64,000 nt of DNA from Acidimicrobiales bacterium (GTDB taxonomy: Bacteria; Actinomycetota; Acidimicrobiia; Acidimicrobiales; Palsa-688). The stretch lies in assembly GCA_036378675.1 (NCBI GenBank), contig DASUWA010000024.1:29365-93364 (forward strand). Reading direction: 5' to 3'. A program made the translations under genes and the position numbers. The notes beneath the pieces are model-generated. The model did not search any database. It was not told where the DNA came from and was given only the letters and a program-made list of their open reading frames with translations. Positions 7,724 through 16,667 of this stretch are shown one piece after another (positions within the stretch are counted from its first letter, which is position 1; every line of letters starts with the position of its first letter).

Positions 7724-8401
7724 ATGCCGGGAGATGCGGGCACCATCGTGGTCGTAGAGGACGATCCCAACATCGCCGATCTTGTCGACCTCTACCTGCG
7801 CCGGGACGGTTTCAGGGTGATCCAGGCGACGTCTGGATCGGCGGGGCTTGCGGCGGTGGACAGAGAGCAACCGAGGCTCGTCCTGCTCGACGTCGGCCTA
7901 CCCGGGGACATCGACGGGTTCGAAGTGTGCCGCCGCCTGCAGTCGAAGAGCCGGGTTCCCGTTCTGATGCTCACAGCCCGCGACAGTGAGATGGACCGCG
8001 TGGTCGGATTGGAGCTCGGCGCCGACGATTACGTGACCAAACCGTTCTCACCGCGTGAACTGGTGGCGAGGGTTCGCGCCATCCTTCGCAGGGCAGAGGG
8101 CGCCCCACCCGCCAAGGACGTCGCCCAGATTGGAGGCGTCGAAGTCGACCGGCCGCGCCGTGAAGCGCGGGTCGACGGGTCGGTGGTTCAGCTGACCGCA
8201 AAGGAGTTCGACCTGCTCTCCTATCTGACCGACAGCGTCGGGTTGGTGCTCACCCGGCGCCAGCTTCTCGACGGAGTATGGGGACCGGGCTGGTACGGCG
8301 ACGAGCGGACCGTTGATGTCCACGTCCGCCAGCTTCGCAAGAAGCTCGGCGACGCGCTTCCGCTGACAACCGTGTGGGGCGTCGGATACAGGATGGGCTG
8401 A
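7724..8401 (+). CDS. OmpR/PhoB-family response regulator
   Basis: 225 residues. The receiver domain (about 6-118) has the acidic pocket VVEDD, the phospho-acceptor Asp in LVLLDVGLPG, LTARDSE and the switch Lys in DDYVTKPFSP. The C-terminal winged helix (about 130-223) contains LTAKEFDLLSYL, TRRQLLDGVWG, RTVDVHVRQLRKKLG and the terminal VWGVGYRMG. The ATG at 7724 was chosen because the receiver domain begins directly after it; the open frame continues upstream inside the amidase gene. It is followed after three bases by its sensor kinase, so the two form an operon and presumably a cognate pair. The signal and regulon are unknown. Confidence 0.93.
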   Translation: MPGDAGTIVVVEDDPNIADLVDLYLRRDGFRVIQATSGSAGLAAVDREQPRLVLLDVGLPGDIDGFEVCRRLQSKSRVPVLMLTARDSEMDRVVGLELGADDYVTKPFSPRELVARVRAILRRAEGAPPAKDVAQIGGVEVDRPRREARVDGSVVQLTAKEFDLLSYLTDSVGLVLTRRQLLDGVWGPGWYGDERTVDVHVRQLRKKLGDALPLTTVWGVGYRMG

Positions 8402-8404
8402 GCT

Positions 8405-9919
8405 GTGCGCCGGCGCCTGACCCTCGCCATCGTCGCGGTTGTTGTCGGAGCGCTAGCGGTCGCGGGCGTCGGGAGCCTGCTGCTCGCCGCCCGGGCGGAG
8501 CGGGCCCATTTCCAGCAACGGCTGCGGTCGCAGGCGCAGGTCATCTCCAGCAATCTCGACACCCTCGTGTTCGGCAAGACCAGCGCCAATCGAAAGAGCG
8601 TCCTGGCGATCGTCGCGGAAGTGTCGCGCCTCGAAGGCGTCGCGATCGCAGTGGTCGAACCGAACGGCACGATCACCCCGATGCAACCCTCGGCTCCGCT
8701 TCTGGGCCTGTTCGGACGTGCCGAACCGTTGCCGTCGGGGCTCAGCTCGGCCGACCTTCAACCGGGCCGCTTGCGAAACGGGGTGACCACGTCGGGTAGC
8801 CACGGGGCGTTCACTTGGGTCGCGGTGCCGACCTCGATCAACACTTCGGCGCTCATGCCGTCCGGGCTCACCGCTGAACGCACCGCCGCCCTGGAACAGC
8901 GTTTGGCAAGCGTCGCACCCAGCGGCAGGATTCCCATCGCTGTCATCGTCACTGGAAAAGAGACCGGAAGCCCCGGAGCGAACACGTGGTTCGCCTTGGC
9001 TGCCATCGCGGCATTGGCGGTCGCCGCGGTTGTCGCAGGTGTTCTTGCGAGGCGGATCACCCGGCCTCTGCAAGCGGTCGAGCAGGCAGCCGGTCGGATA
9101 GCCGCGGGAGATCTCGAACGGCGCGTCGACCTTGACGGTCGCGAGTACCCGGAGCTGGCCTCGCTTGCCTCGTCGATCAACACGATGACCGACAGCCTGC
9201 AGGACGCAAAGCTGCGCGAACGACAGTTCTTCCTGTCCGTCTCCCACGACCTTCGGACCCCGCTCACGTCGATACGCGGATGGGCTGAGGCGATCGCCGA
9301 CGGGGCGGCGACCGATCAAGAGCAGGCAGCCCGGGTGATCGGATCCGAAGCGCGAAGACTCGAGCGGCTGGTCCAGGATCTTCTCGACCTAGCCAGGCTG
9401 GACTCGCACGCCTTTTCCTTGCATGTCTCTCCCGTGGATATCGCGGCGGTAGTGGGCGACACCGCCGAAGGGTTCCGGCCGATGGTGGAACAGGCCGGCT
9501 TGCACCTTCAGCTGCAAATGCCTGATCAGGTCCTCGAGGCCATCGCCGATCCCGACCGGCTCGCCCAGGTTGTGGCGAACCTGGTGGAAAACGCGTACAA
9601 GTACGCATCGACCAGCGTCCACGTCACCGTGTCGGCGAACGAAGGGTCGATCGTGGTGGCCGTCGAGGACGACGGCCCGGGCATACCGCAAACTGAGCAA
9701 GGCCACGTCTTCGAGCGGCTGTACCAGTCCGCGCGTTCGCCGGCGAGGCAAGCGGGATCGGGGCTCGGTCTTGCCATCGTTAAAGAGCTGACCGCCGCAA
9801 TGGGGGGAACGGTCGTAGTCGGATCATCGACTGCGGGACGCGGAAGTGTCCTGTCGGTAATCCTGCACGCAGCCCGCGACGCGCAGCCGGCGTCTTACGC
9901 TCCAGGCGGAGGCCTGTAA
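8405..9919 (+). CDS. Two-component sensor histidine kinase
   Basis: 504 residues from a GTG three bases after the response-regulator stop. There are two membrane spans, at about 5-27 and 198-218, enclosing a roughly 170-residue extracytoplasmic sensor region. Then come a HAMP segment (RRITRPLQAVEQAAGRIAAGDL), the DHp helix with the phospho-acceptor His in FLSVSHDLRTPL, and the HATPase boxes: NLVENAYKYA, VEDDGPGIP and GSGLGLAIVKEL. The sensor domain is not recognised. The last 25 bases overlap the convergent amidase gene. Confidence 0.93.
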   Translation: MRRRLTLAIVAVVVGALAVAGVGSLLLAARAERAHFQQRLRSQAQVISSNLDTLVFGKTSANRKSVLAIVAEVSRLEGVAIAVVEPNGTITPMQPSAPLLGLFGRAEPLPSGLSSADLQPGRLRNGVTTSGSHGAFTWVAVPTSINTSALMPSGLTAERTAALEQRLASVAPSGRIPIAVIVTGKETGSPGANTWFALAAIAALAVAAVVAGVLARRITRPLQAVEQAAGRIAAGDLERRVDLDGREYPELASLASSINTMTDSLQDAKLRERQFFLSVSHDLRTPLTSIRGWAEAIADGAATDQEQAARVIGSEARRLERLVQDLLDLARLDSHAFSLHVSPVDIAAVVGDTAEGFRPMVEQAGLHLQLQMPDQVLEAIADPDRLAQVVANLVENAYKYASTSVHVTVSANEGSIVVAVEDDGPGIPQTEQGHVFERLYQSARSPARQAGSGLGLAIVKELTAAMGGTVVVGSSTAGRGSVLSVILHAARDAQPASYAPGGGL

Positions 9920-11298
9920 CCGCCCGTCAGCGTCTCCAGCTCGCCTGCGACGAACAACGACGTCCGGTCCTCGAGATAGGGCCCGACCACCTGCACGCCA
10001 ACCGGAAGGCCCTCGGGCGTAAACCCAACCGGAACCACTGTGGACGGCAGGTATACGACGCCGACGAGCCCGGTCCACACAAGCGTGTCTATGTGGGCGC
10101 GGGGCCGTCCGTTGATGGTCACCACGCGACTGATGATCTCGCCGGACTGGTCGTGGGCGAACGCGGCCATCGGCATTACCGGGCAGAGCAGAACATCGAA
10201 CTCGCGGAACCACTCCTCCCAGACCGATCGCATCTGCGTGCGCGCTTGATGATTGTCCAGCCAGGTGCGGTGAGTCCCGCTGATCGCGTCGCCGATCTCC
10301 TTGTCGGTGCTGACCGATATCGCCGGCGCTATCAAAGAGCTGAACAGGGCCGCCGCGTCGGCAAGCTTGATCGGGGGTCGGGAATCCGACACGTTGGCGC
10401 CGACCTTCGCCAACGCCTCCGCCGCAGTCGAGAGCACGTCGCCGACCTCGGTCGCCACTTCTCCCACCGGGTCGTCGAGCCAGGTACCGATCCGGTACTC
10501 GCGAATGTCGGCGCGCCGGGGGGCGGGCAGATCCAGCCTCCAGGCCTTGGCGTCCTCTCCGGATGCGCCGGCCATCACGTCGACCAGCTCAGCCAGATCG
10601 CCGGCGCTGCGAGCGATCGGGCCGAACACGTTTATGTCCGCGTCGATCAGGCCCCCGCCCACCCGATCGAGGTAGCCCTTCTGCGGGATCACGCCGAAGC
10701 TCGGCTTGTGGCCGCACACCCCGCAGAAGTTGGACGGGATGCGCACCGATCCGCCTATGTCCGTGCCGAGCTCGAACGAGGTGAGCCCCGCCGACACCGC
10801 GGCCGCCGCTCCTCCGGAGGAACCCCCCGGCGTTCGGGAGTGGTCCCACGGGTTGTTGGTCGTACCGAACACGTCGTTGAACGTCTGAACGTCACCTGAC
10901 CACCGCGGCGCGTTCGTTTTGCCGAACACGATCGCCCCCGCGTCCCTTAGGCGCTTGACCGCCGGGGCATCGCGCGCCGGGACATGGTTGATCAGCTCAC
11001 GCGCGCCTCCGGTCGAGCGGATGCCCGCGGTCTCGATGGCGTCCTTGATGGTGGTGGGTAGGCCGTGGAGCGAACCGAGGTTGCCGGTGCCTTTTGCGGT
11101 CGCTTCGTCGGCGCAGGCGGCGGCTTCCTTCGCCGCGTCTGGCTCGAGTGTCACGACCGCGTTCAGGGAGGGGTTGATTCTCTCGATCCTCGACAGGTAC
11201 TCGTCGAGCAGCTCGCGACTGGAGATACGCCGCGCCTTGATGGCAGCGGCCTGGTCCCTCAGAGTCCACAGCGCCGGCGAGTCGTTGGTTTCTGTCAT
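9895..11298 (-). CDS. Amidase-signature family amidase
   Basis: 467 residues. It carries the amidase triad region: a Lys in LPTTIKDAIETAGI, the Gly/Ser signature GGSSGGAAAAVSAG, and ELGTDIGGSVRIPSNFCGVCGHKPS with the nucleophilic Ser. It is closer to general GatA-like amidases than the NylA-like protein at 6271-7698, with DIGGSVRIP instead of DGGGSIRIP. It is cytoplasmic and the substrate is unknown. It is convergent with the sensor kinase and overlaps its 3' end. The gap upstream of its start carries a REP-like palindrome. Confidence 0.88.
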   Translation of the reverse strand: MTETNDSPALWTLRDQAAAIKARRISSRELLDEYLSRIERINPSLNAVVTLEPDAAKEAAACADEATAKGTGNLGSLHGLPTTIKDAIETAGIRSTGGARELINHVPARDAPAVKRLRDAGAIVFGKTNAPRWSGDVQTFNDVFGTTNNPWDHSRTPGGSSGGAAAAVSAGLTSFELGTDIGGSVRIPSNFCGVCGHKPSFGVIPQKGYLDRVGGGLIDADINVFGPIARSAGDLAELVDVMAGASGEDAKAWRLDLPAPRRADIREYRIGTWLDDPVGEVATEVGDVLSTAAEALAKVGANVSDSRPPIKLADAAALFSSLIAPAISVSTDKEIGDAISGTHRTWLDNHQARTQMRSVWEEWFREFDVLLCPVMPMAAFAHDQSGEIISRVVTINGRPRAHIDTLVWTGLVGVVYLPSTVVPVGFTPEGLPVGVQVVGPYLEDRTSLFVAGELETLTGGYRPPPGA

Positions 11299-11392
11299 CG
11301 GTGGGACCTCCAGTGGTGACGGGGTGTCGATCGGCGGGTCTTTGAGGGCTTACCGGGCGCTGACGGTGCTTGATGGGTTTCTTGAGGGCCGA

Positions 11393-11461
11393 TTGGGCGT
11401 GGATCCTGCGTTTGGGTGTGCGGTTGAGCACCGGCGTGCTGATTCTTACGCCCGAACGCAG
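11393..11461. repeat. REP-like imperfect palindrome, copy 2
   Basis: The left arm (11393-11431) begins TTGGGCGTGGATCCTGCG and ends TTGAGCAC. The right arm (11436-11461), read on the minus strand, begins CTGCGTTCGGGCGTAAG and ends CAGCAC. The left arm matches the copy at 1370-1454 over most of its length. Both copies lie in gaps between two minus-strand genes. Confidence 0.65.
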
Positions 11462-11484
11462 CGATCGCTATCCAGTTGCCCGAA

Positions 11485-11865
11485 TCAGTCCCGAGTCAGA
11501 GGCCGAGCGAAACTGAGCTCGTGGCCGTCCGGGTCGAGCACATGGAAAAAGCGTTCCCCCCAAGGTGCGTCTGCCGGGGGCGACCCCGGCTTCACGCCGG
11601 TGGACTCGACGCTCTTGTACATCGCGTCGACATCGTCAACCCAGAAAACGATCCGTCCCCAGATCGGGTTTTGATTGGAGCGAGTCGCGTCGAGTTGGAG
11701 GTTGAGGTAGCTGCTCCCGGCTCGGAAGCTGGTGAACTCGGCGTGCTCGCCGCCGTACAGGAGATCGAACCCGATCGATCGGTAGAAGCGGACGGCCCTC
11801 TGCATCTCCACCGTCAGAAGTGTTACAGCGCTGATGCTTTCGATCGGGCTTGGCGCGTGAGCCAT
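11485..11865 (-). CDS. VOC/glyoxalase-family protein
   Basis: 126 residues with two beta-alpha-beta-beta-beta modules: an N-terminal ISAVTLLTVEMQRAVRFYRSIGFDLLY and a C-terminal VFWVDDVDAMYKSV...RFFHVLDPDGHELSFA. The latter ends in the usual metal-ligand Glu position, HELSFA. Members include glyoxalases, dioxygenases and antibiotic-binding proteins, so the reaction is not assigned. The frame is open far upstream, but the ATG at 11865 gives the usual family length and leaves an 85-base intergenic region to the divergent DinB gene. Confidence 0.8.
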   Translation of the reverse strand: MAHAPSPIESISAVTLLTVEMQRAVRFYRSIGFDLLYGGEHAEFTSFRAGSSYLNLQLDATRSNQNPIWGRIVFWVDDVDAMYKSVESTGVKPGSPPADAPWGERFFHVLDPDGHELSFARPLTRD

Positions 11866-11950
11866 GCCGGTCAGCTTGTCAGCTCGACGCTTCCGAGCGG
11901 CTGGCGTTTTGCGGACATGTTCTGTCCGCAAAGAGTGGGAGGATGGACCG

Positions 11951-12463
11951 ATGAGCGAAAGAACCACGTCAACGGAACGGTCCGACTTCATCGCAGCTCT
12001 GGCGAAGCAGAGATCCTTTCTCCGCGGGACAGTCGAGGGCCTCTCTGATGAGCAAGCGCAACGGCGAACCACCTCGAGCGAGCTGTGTCTCGCCGGGATC
12101 ATCAAGCACGTGGCGGCTGTAGAGGACTCGTGGGTGCAGTTCATGCTCCGGGGACCCGGAGTGATGACCTTCAGCCCCGAGAGGATGGAGGCACACGCTC
12201 AGACCTTTCAAGTGATGCCGGGCGAATCCCTCGACGTTCTTCTATCCCGCTACGACGAGGTAGCGAGGCGTACCGCAGAAGTGGTTGCCGAGGTGCCGTC
12301 GTTGGACGATACCCAGCCTCTGCCCGATGCTCCGTGGTTCCCGCCGGGCGCGCGCTGGTCGGCCCGTACGGTGCTCGCTCACATTCTCGCGGAGACCGCG
12401 CAGCATTCGGGCCACGCCGACATCATCAGAGAGTCGCTCGACGGCGCCAAGACCATGGGCTAA
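11951..12463 (+). CDS. DinB-family (DUF664-like) protein
   Basis: 170 residues, four-helix bundle. The motifs LRGTVEGLSDEQAQRRTT, GIIKHVAAVEDSWVQFM (first metal His) and LAHILAETAQHSGHADIIRE (further His ligands) are those of actinobacterial DinB/DUF664 proteins, which include thiol-dependent (mycothiol or bacillithiol) transferases. A GGAGG box nine bases before the ATG supports this start. It is divergent from the VOC gene. The precise substrate is unknown. Confidence 0.85.
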   Translation: MSERTTSTERSDFIAALAKQRSFLRGTVEGLSDEQAQRRTTSSELCLAGIIKHVAAVEDSWVQFMLRGPGVMTFSPERMEAHAQTFQVMPGESLDVLLSRYDEVARRTAEVVAEVPSLDDTQPLPDAPWFPPGARWSARTVLAHILAETAQHSGHADIIRESLDGAKTMG

Positions 12464-12511
12464 CTCGATCGCACCAGCCGCCGATTGCGAGCCACCGGTA
12501 ATGTCCGCTCG

Positions 12512-13258
12512 GTGAGCGGCCTTCCCAGAGCCGAAGCCGAGGCTTGGCTGGAATCGTGGGATCGGCAGCAGGAGCGTTATCTCCCCGATCGGGAGGAACG
12601 GTTCGGGTATTTGACCGCCCTGGTCTGCGTTGCCCCGCCGGATCGGGCGCTTCGTGTCTTGGATCTCGCCTGCGGTCCCGGTTCCCTGACCAAAAGGATC
12701 CTCGCGGTCCGGGCCGACGCCGAGATCGTCGCAGTTGATCTTGACCCGGCACTTTTGGCCATCTACCGGTCGCTCAATCCCGAGGTACTCGTGGTCGAGG
12801 CCGACCTGCGTCGCAGCGGATGGTCCGAGGCCGCCGGCGGCGAGTTCGACGCTGTCGTAACGGCTACTGCCTTGCACTGGCTGAGCGGCCCCGAAGTCCG
12901 CCGGCTGTACGCCGAACTGTTCCGGAAGCTGCGGTCTGGAGGGGTGTTCCTCAATGCTGATCACGCGCCGCTCGACGGGAGCCCGGACCTGGCCCGCAGG
13001 TGCGCCGATGTGTTGAACGGGGAGATAGATGCGCTTCCAGGCGAACGACATGATTGGGAAAGCTGGTGGTCCCGGATGCACGAGGACTTAGTGCTCGGTC
13101 CACTGGTCGCCGAACGCAATCGCCGGTTCGCCGATCGGGGTGACGAGTTCGCCCCGCCTGAAGATTGGCATCTGTCGGCGCTCGCGGATGCTGGTTTTGC
13201 GGAGTGTGCTGTTGTGTGGCGGCGGGGACGCGACGCCATCATCGCCGCCGTCAGATAG
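12512..13258 (+). CDS. SAM-dependent class I methyltransferase
   Basis: 248 residues. The Rossmann motif I VLDLACGPGSLT (about 50-61), the acidic motif II IVAVDLDP and motif IV FDAVVTATALHWL are clear, and RLYAELFRKLRSGGVFLNAD follows as motif V/VI. This is a soluble small-molecule methyltransferase; the substrate is unknown. A GTG at 12512 was preferred to the TTG at 12485 because it directly precedes the conserved amphipathic N-terminus (GLPRAEAEAWLESWD). It follows the DinB gene on the same strand and may be cotranscribed. Confidence 0.83.
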   Translation: MSGLPRAEAEAWLESWDRQQERYLPDREERFGYLTALVCVAPPDRALRVLDLACGPGSLTKRILAVRADAEIVAVDLDPALLAIYRSLNPEVLVVEADLRRSGWSEAAGGEFDAVVTATALHWLSGPEVRRLYAELFRKLRSGGVFLNADHAPLDGSPDLARRCADVLNGEIDALPGERHDWESWWSRMHEDLVLGPLVAERNRRFADRGDEFAPPEDWHLSALADAGFAECAVVWRRGRDAIIAAVR

Positions 13259-13295
13259 GGCGATGAGTCGCTCGGTTCAGTTAGCCTCGCTACCT

Positions 13296-14183
13296 ATGAC
13301 GCGTGCTTTGGTACTCGGGGGAGGCGGTCCGGTAGGCATCGGGTGGGAAGCCGGCCTCCTTGTAGGACTCAGAGGCAACGGGGTGGACGTTTCAAAATCA
13401 GACACCGTGATCGGTACCTCTGCTGGTTCGGTGGTTGGATTCACTCTCGCCTCCGGAGACGACCTGACCCAGGCGATCGGAGATGTTGGGGCAGCAGCCG
13501 GGGTGGAAGAAGGCGGCCCAACCTCCGCCGACGCGAGCGAAGACCTCGAGCTGCTCATTGCCGCGCTTGCGGAAGCCGCTGCCCACCCGGAAGCGGCCGA
13601 AGCGGTTCGCGCCCGTCTTGGAAAGACAGCACTTGCTGCTCGAACAATGGACGAGGAGCGCTGGTTGGGGATGTTCTCGAGATTTGACGGCGCCGCGTGG
13701 CCCACGGGTTTCTCTTGCACCGCCGTCGACACCGAAGACGGGAAGTTCCAGGTTTGGGACGAACGTTCAGGAGTGGACGCACGGGCTGCGGTCGCGTCAA
13801 GTTGCGCCGTCCCCGGAATCTTCCCGCCCGTCACGATCAACGGAAGGCGTTGGATGGACGGAGGCGTCAGGGACATGCTCAACGCCGACGTGGCCGACGG
13901 ACACGACGTCGTGCTGGCGGTGTCCTGCACGCTCCTCGAAGTCCCGGAAGAATTCGGATTGCCGGCCCTCGATGCAGTGATGGGCGCGACCCGCTCCCAG
14001 CTCGACCGGCTTCGCGACGGCGGGTCAAAGGTCGAGGTCATCGTCCCCGGGGCGGAGATGCTCGACATCAGTGGGTACGGGTTGAACCTCATGGACTTCT
14101 CGCTGGCAGTTGCGGCCTATGCGGCCGGAATCCGGCAGGGCGAGTCGGAAGCCGCTCGTCTCGAGGGTTTCTGGTCGTCCTAG
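13296..14183 (+). CDS. Patatin-like phospholipase
   Basis: 295 residues. It carries the patatin hallmarks: the oxyanion loop LVLGGGGPVGIGWE at the N-terminus, the nucleophile elbow GTSAGS (Ser near 46) and the catalytic Asp in the DGG triplet of RWMDGGVRDM. The enzyme would hydrolyse acyl esters of lipids using a Ser-Asp dyad; no signal peptide is seen, so a cytoplasmic location is likely. The ATG at 13296 lies at the start of the first beta strand; frames extending upstream run through the methyltransferase gene. No ribosome site is evident. Confidence 0.9.
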   Translation: MTRALVLGGGGPVGIGWEAGLLVGLRGNGVDVSKSDTVIGTSAGSVVGFTLASGDDLTQAIGDVGAAAGVEEGGPTSADASEDLELLIAALAEAAAHPEAAEAVRARLGKTALAARTMDEERWLGMFSRFDGAAWPTGFSCTAVDTEDGKFQVWDERSGVDARAAVASSCAVPGIFPPVTINGRRWMDGGVRDMLNADVADGHDVVLAVSCTLLEVPEEFGLPALDAVMGATRSQLDRLRDGGSKVEVIVPGAEMLDISGYGLNLMDFSLAVAAYAAGIRQGESEAARLEGFWSS

Positions 14184-14297
14184 GTACGTTGCCTGGTCAG
14201 AGGTTTGATCCTGCATTAACCACGCACCTGAGCCTTAAGGCACCTGTGCCGTGAGACACGTTGCGCCATCGGACCTGTTGAGCAACGATTGAATCTG

Positions 14298-15851
14298 ATG
14301 GGGGATCAGCCAACCGGGGTCCAGGAGACCAGGGAACTCGTGCTTCGGCGGATCTCGACGAGGAACCATCGGAACATCGTCCTGGCCAATGTCGTCGGTG
14401 CTGGGCTTGCTGCCATTTCCGGCGCGCTGACCAGTCAGCACATCAAGGGGCAAAGCGGGTTCGGCTTGGGCGATTTCATAACCCTGTGTGTCTACCTGGT
14501 CGCATCGCTCTTGGTCGGCTCGTGGTTCTTCCCGAGAATCGCCACGAAAGCGACCGAGTGGGTAATGGCCGGCCGGGGGCCGAACCCCGCCGAACAGCGT
14601 CGCACCCTGAACCTCCCAGTCATGTACGCAGCGTTCTCACTGGTTGGCTGGCTAGGTGCCGCGGCGCTCTGGGCCGGGATAACCGCGGTAGGCCACCCGT
14701 GGGGCGCGGTCGTTCGAGTCACGGCTTCGATACTTCTCGGAGGGTTCACAACGAGCGCTCTCATCTATCTGCTCGCCGAATCTGCTTTTCGGCCCTTGGT
14801 GCGGCTTACGCTTGCGACGCGAGTTCCCGAGCGGACAATGGTTCCCGGTGTGCGGACCCGGCTGATTGCGTCCTGGGCGGTCGGTGCCGACGTCTTTCTG
14901 CTGATGATCGGTCTTACCTTCATCGGTCGCCCTGCCAGCGAGCCACCGAGTGCGGCAGCGATTTGGTTCATCGTGGGCGCCGGCCTTGCCTCGGGCACCC
15001 TCGTCGTTTACGTCGCTGCGCGTTCTCTTGCGCTGCCGATGCGCAACCTCCGGTCGGCGGTGAGTCAAGTGCAGCGTGGACAGCTCGACGTGACGGTGGA
15101 CGTCGATGATGCAGGGGAGCTCGGTCTGTTGCAGGCCGGATTCAACCAGATGGTTTCGGGGCTGCGTGAGCGCAACGCTCTACAGGATCTCTTCGGACGT
15201 CACGTCGGTGACGAGGTGGCTCGGCAGGCGGTGGAGCGCGGGATATCACTTGGAGGGGAGCGGCGAGAAGTCGGAGTTCTATTCGTCGACATCCTCGGGT
15301 CGACGACGCTGTCGCTCCGTTACCCTCCCGATCAGGTTGTCAGCCTGCTGAACGAGTTCTTCGGAGCCATCATCAAGGTGGTGTCAGCCGAGGGCGGGTG
15401 GGTCAACAAGTTCGAGGGCGACGGCGCTCTTTGCGTGTTCGGCGCCCCGATCGCGATGGAGGATTGCGCGATGCGGGCGTTACGCGCCGCTCGGACGATC
15501 CGAAGGGAGCTTCTCACCCTCGCGGCGTTACACCCTGATCTCGACGCGGCCGTTGGCGTTTCCGCTGGGTCGGTAGTCGCCGGGAATGTGGGTGCCGAGC
15601 AGCGCTACGAGTACACGGTGATCGGAATTCCGGTGAACGAAGCGTCCCGTCTGACCGACCAGGCGAAGCGACGATTCAGCAGAGTGCTCGCAAGCGAGGA
15701 AGCGATAGCGCGGTCGGGTCGCGAGTCGAAGGAGTGGATGGTCGCGGACGAGATCGAGCTCCGTGGCCTCGAGCAGAGGACGCTCGTTTACGAGCCGGCT
15801 GCAGAGGTGGCTGCGAGGCGAGAGGCGCCGGCGGTCGGCGACGCCCGGTAG
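14298..15851 (+). CDS. Membrane class III adenylate cyclase with HAMP domain
   Basis: 517 residues. The N-terminal half has six predicted membrane spans (about 30-235), followed by a HAMP segment (LALPMRNLRSAVSQVQRGQLDV) and a class III cyclase domain (about 325-490). The latter shows VGVLFVDILGSTTLS with the metal-binding Asp, NKFEGDGALCVFGAP with the second Asp, and VIGIPVNEASRLTDQAK. This layout matches the mycobacterial Rv1318c-Rv1320c group, where membrane or HAMP state controls cAMP output. The base-recognition residues are not standard enough to decide between ATP and GTP. A TTG at 14289 is an alternative start. Confidence 0.88.
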   Translation: MGDQPTGVQETRELVLRRISTRNHRNIVLANVVGAGLAAISGALTSQHIKGQSGFGLGDFITLCVYLVASLLVGSWFFPRIATKATEWVMAGRGPNPAEQRRTLNLPVMYAAFSLVGWLGAAALWAGITAVGHPWGAVVRVTASILLGGFTTSALIYLLAESAFRPLVRLTLATRVPERTMVPGVRTRLIASWAVGADVFLLMIGLTFIGRPASEPPSAAAIWFIVGAGLASGTLVVYVAARSLALPMRNLRSAVSQVQRGQLDVTVDVDDAGELGLLQAGFNQMVSGLRERNALQDLFGRHVGDEVARQAVERGISLGGERREVGVLFVDILGSTTLSLRYPPDQVVSLLNEFFGAIIKVVSAEGGWVNKFEGDGALCVFGAPIAMEDCAMRALRAARTIRRELLTLAALHPDLDAAVGVSAGSVVAGNVGAEQRYEYTVIGIPVNEASRLTDQAKRRFSRVLASEEAIARSGRESKEWMVADEIELRGLEQRTLVYEPAAEVAARREAPAVGDAR

Positions 15852-15863
15852 TCCAGCGCGACG

Positions 15864-16664
15864 TTGATAGTCGAGGTCGACGATCCGGCCGACCCTCGGC
15901 TCGACTTGTACCGCAATCTCCGTGACGTGGAGCTGAGACGGTCACTCGAGGCCGATCATGGTGTCTTCGTCGTCGAGGGATTGCGAACCGTCCGTGTGCT
16001 GCTCGAGTCTCAATGGCCGGTGCTCTCGCTCTTGCTGACGCCGAGCCGCCTCAGTTCGGCCACTGACGTGTTGGAGCAGGCGGAAGACCGTGGCGTGCAT
16101 GCGTACATTGCGGGTTCGGAGGTCTTCGACGAGATAGCCGGATTTCGCGTGCACCGAGGCGTCCTCGCACTGGCCGAGCGGCTGCCAACGAGACAACCCA
16201 GCGAGATCTTCGAAGGCTGTGACGCTGTCGTGGTGGTCGAGGGTGTCAACGACCACGAGAACCTGGGCGCAATCTTCCGCAACGCGGCTGCGCTCGGTGC
16301 CGGAGCGGTATTCCTTGACCCGACTTGTTGCGATCCCCTTTACCGTCGGTCTGTGCGCGTGTCGCTCGGGCACGTGCTGAGGGTTCCGTTCACTCGGATT
16401 GTCCCATGGCCTGCCGGGTTGTCCGAGCTTGCGGGACACGGGTTTTCGATCGTGGCGCTCGATCCGCGTTCGCCTCACACGGTTGGTTCGATGAGCCCTC
16501 CCGAGAAGATCGCTGTCATCGTCGGAGCCGAGGGCCACGGGTTGAGCCAGGCTGCCCGGCTTTCGGCGTCGTGCAGCGTGCGGATACCGATGGCCCCGGG
16601 GGTCGACTCCCTGAATGTGGCCACAGCTCTCGCGATCGCCCTCGACAGGCTGGTTCGCCGCTGA
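15864..16664 (+). CDS. TrmH/SpoU-family RNA 2'-O-methyltransferase
   Basis: 266 residues from a TTG. The N-terminal substrate-binding domain (about 10-100) includes FVVEGLRTVRVLLES. The SPOUT knot shows motif 1 EGVNDHENLGAIFRNAAALG, motif 2 IVGAEGHGLS and motif 3 IPMAPGVDSLNVATALAIAL, which form the SAM pocket and carry the catalytic Arg. It methylates a ribose of rRNA or tRNA; the target nucleotide cannot be told from sequence. It ends three bases from the convergent prenyl synthase gene. Confidence 0.9.
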   Translation: MIVEVDDPADPRLDLYRNLRDVELRRSLEADHGVFVVEGLRTVRVLLESQWPVLSLLLTPSRLSSATDVLEQAEDRGVHAYIAGSEVFDEIAGFRVHRGVLALAERLPTRQPSEIFEGCDAVVVVEGVNDHENLGAIFRNAAALGAGAVFLDPTCCDPLYRRSVRVSLGHVLRVPFTRIVPWPAGLSELAGHGFSIVALDPRSPHTVGSMSPPEKIAVIVGAEGHGLSQAARLSASCSVRIPMAPGVDSLNVATALAIALDRLVRR

Positions 16665-16667
16665 CCG

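Noticed and set aside
14221..14250. GCCTTAAGGC palindrome before the membrane cyclase
   Set aside because: Ten bases only, no T tract and no repeat elsewhere; too weak to call a terminator or operator.
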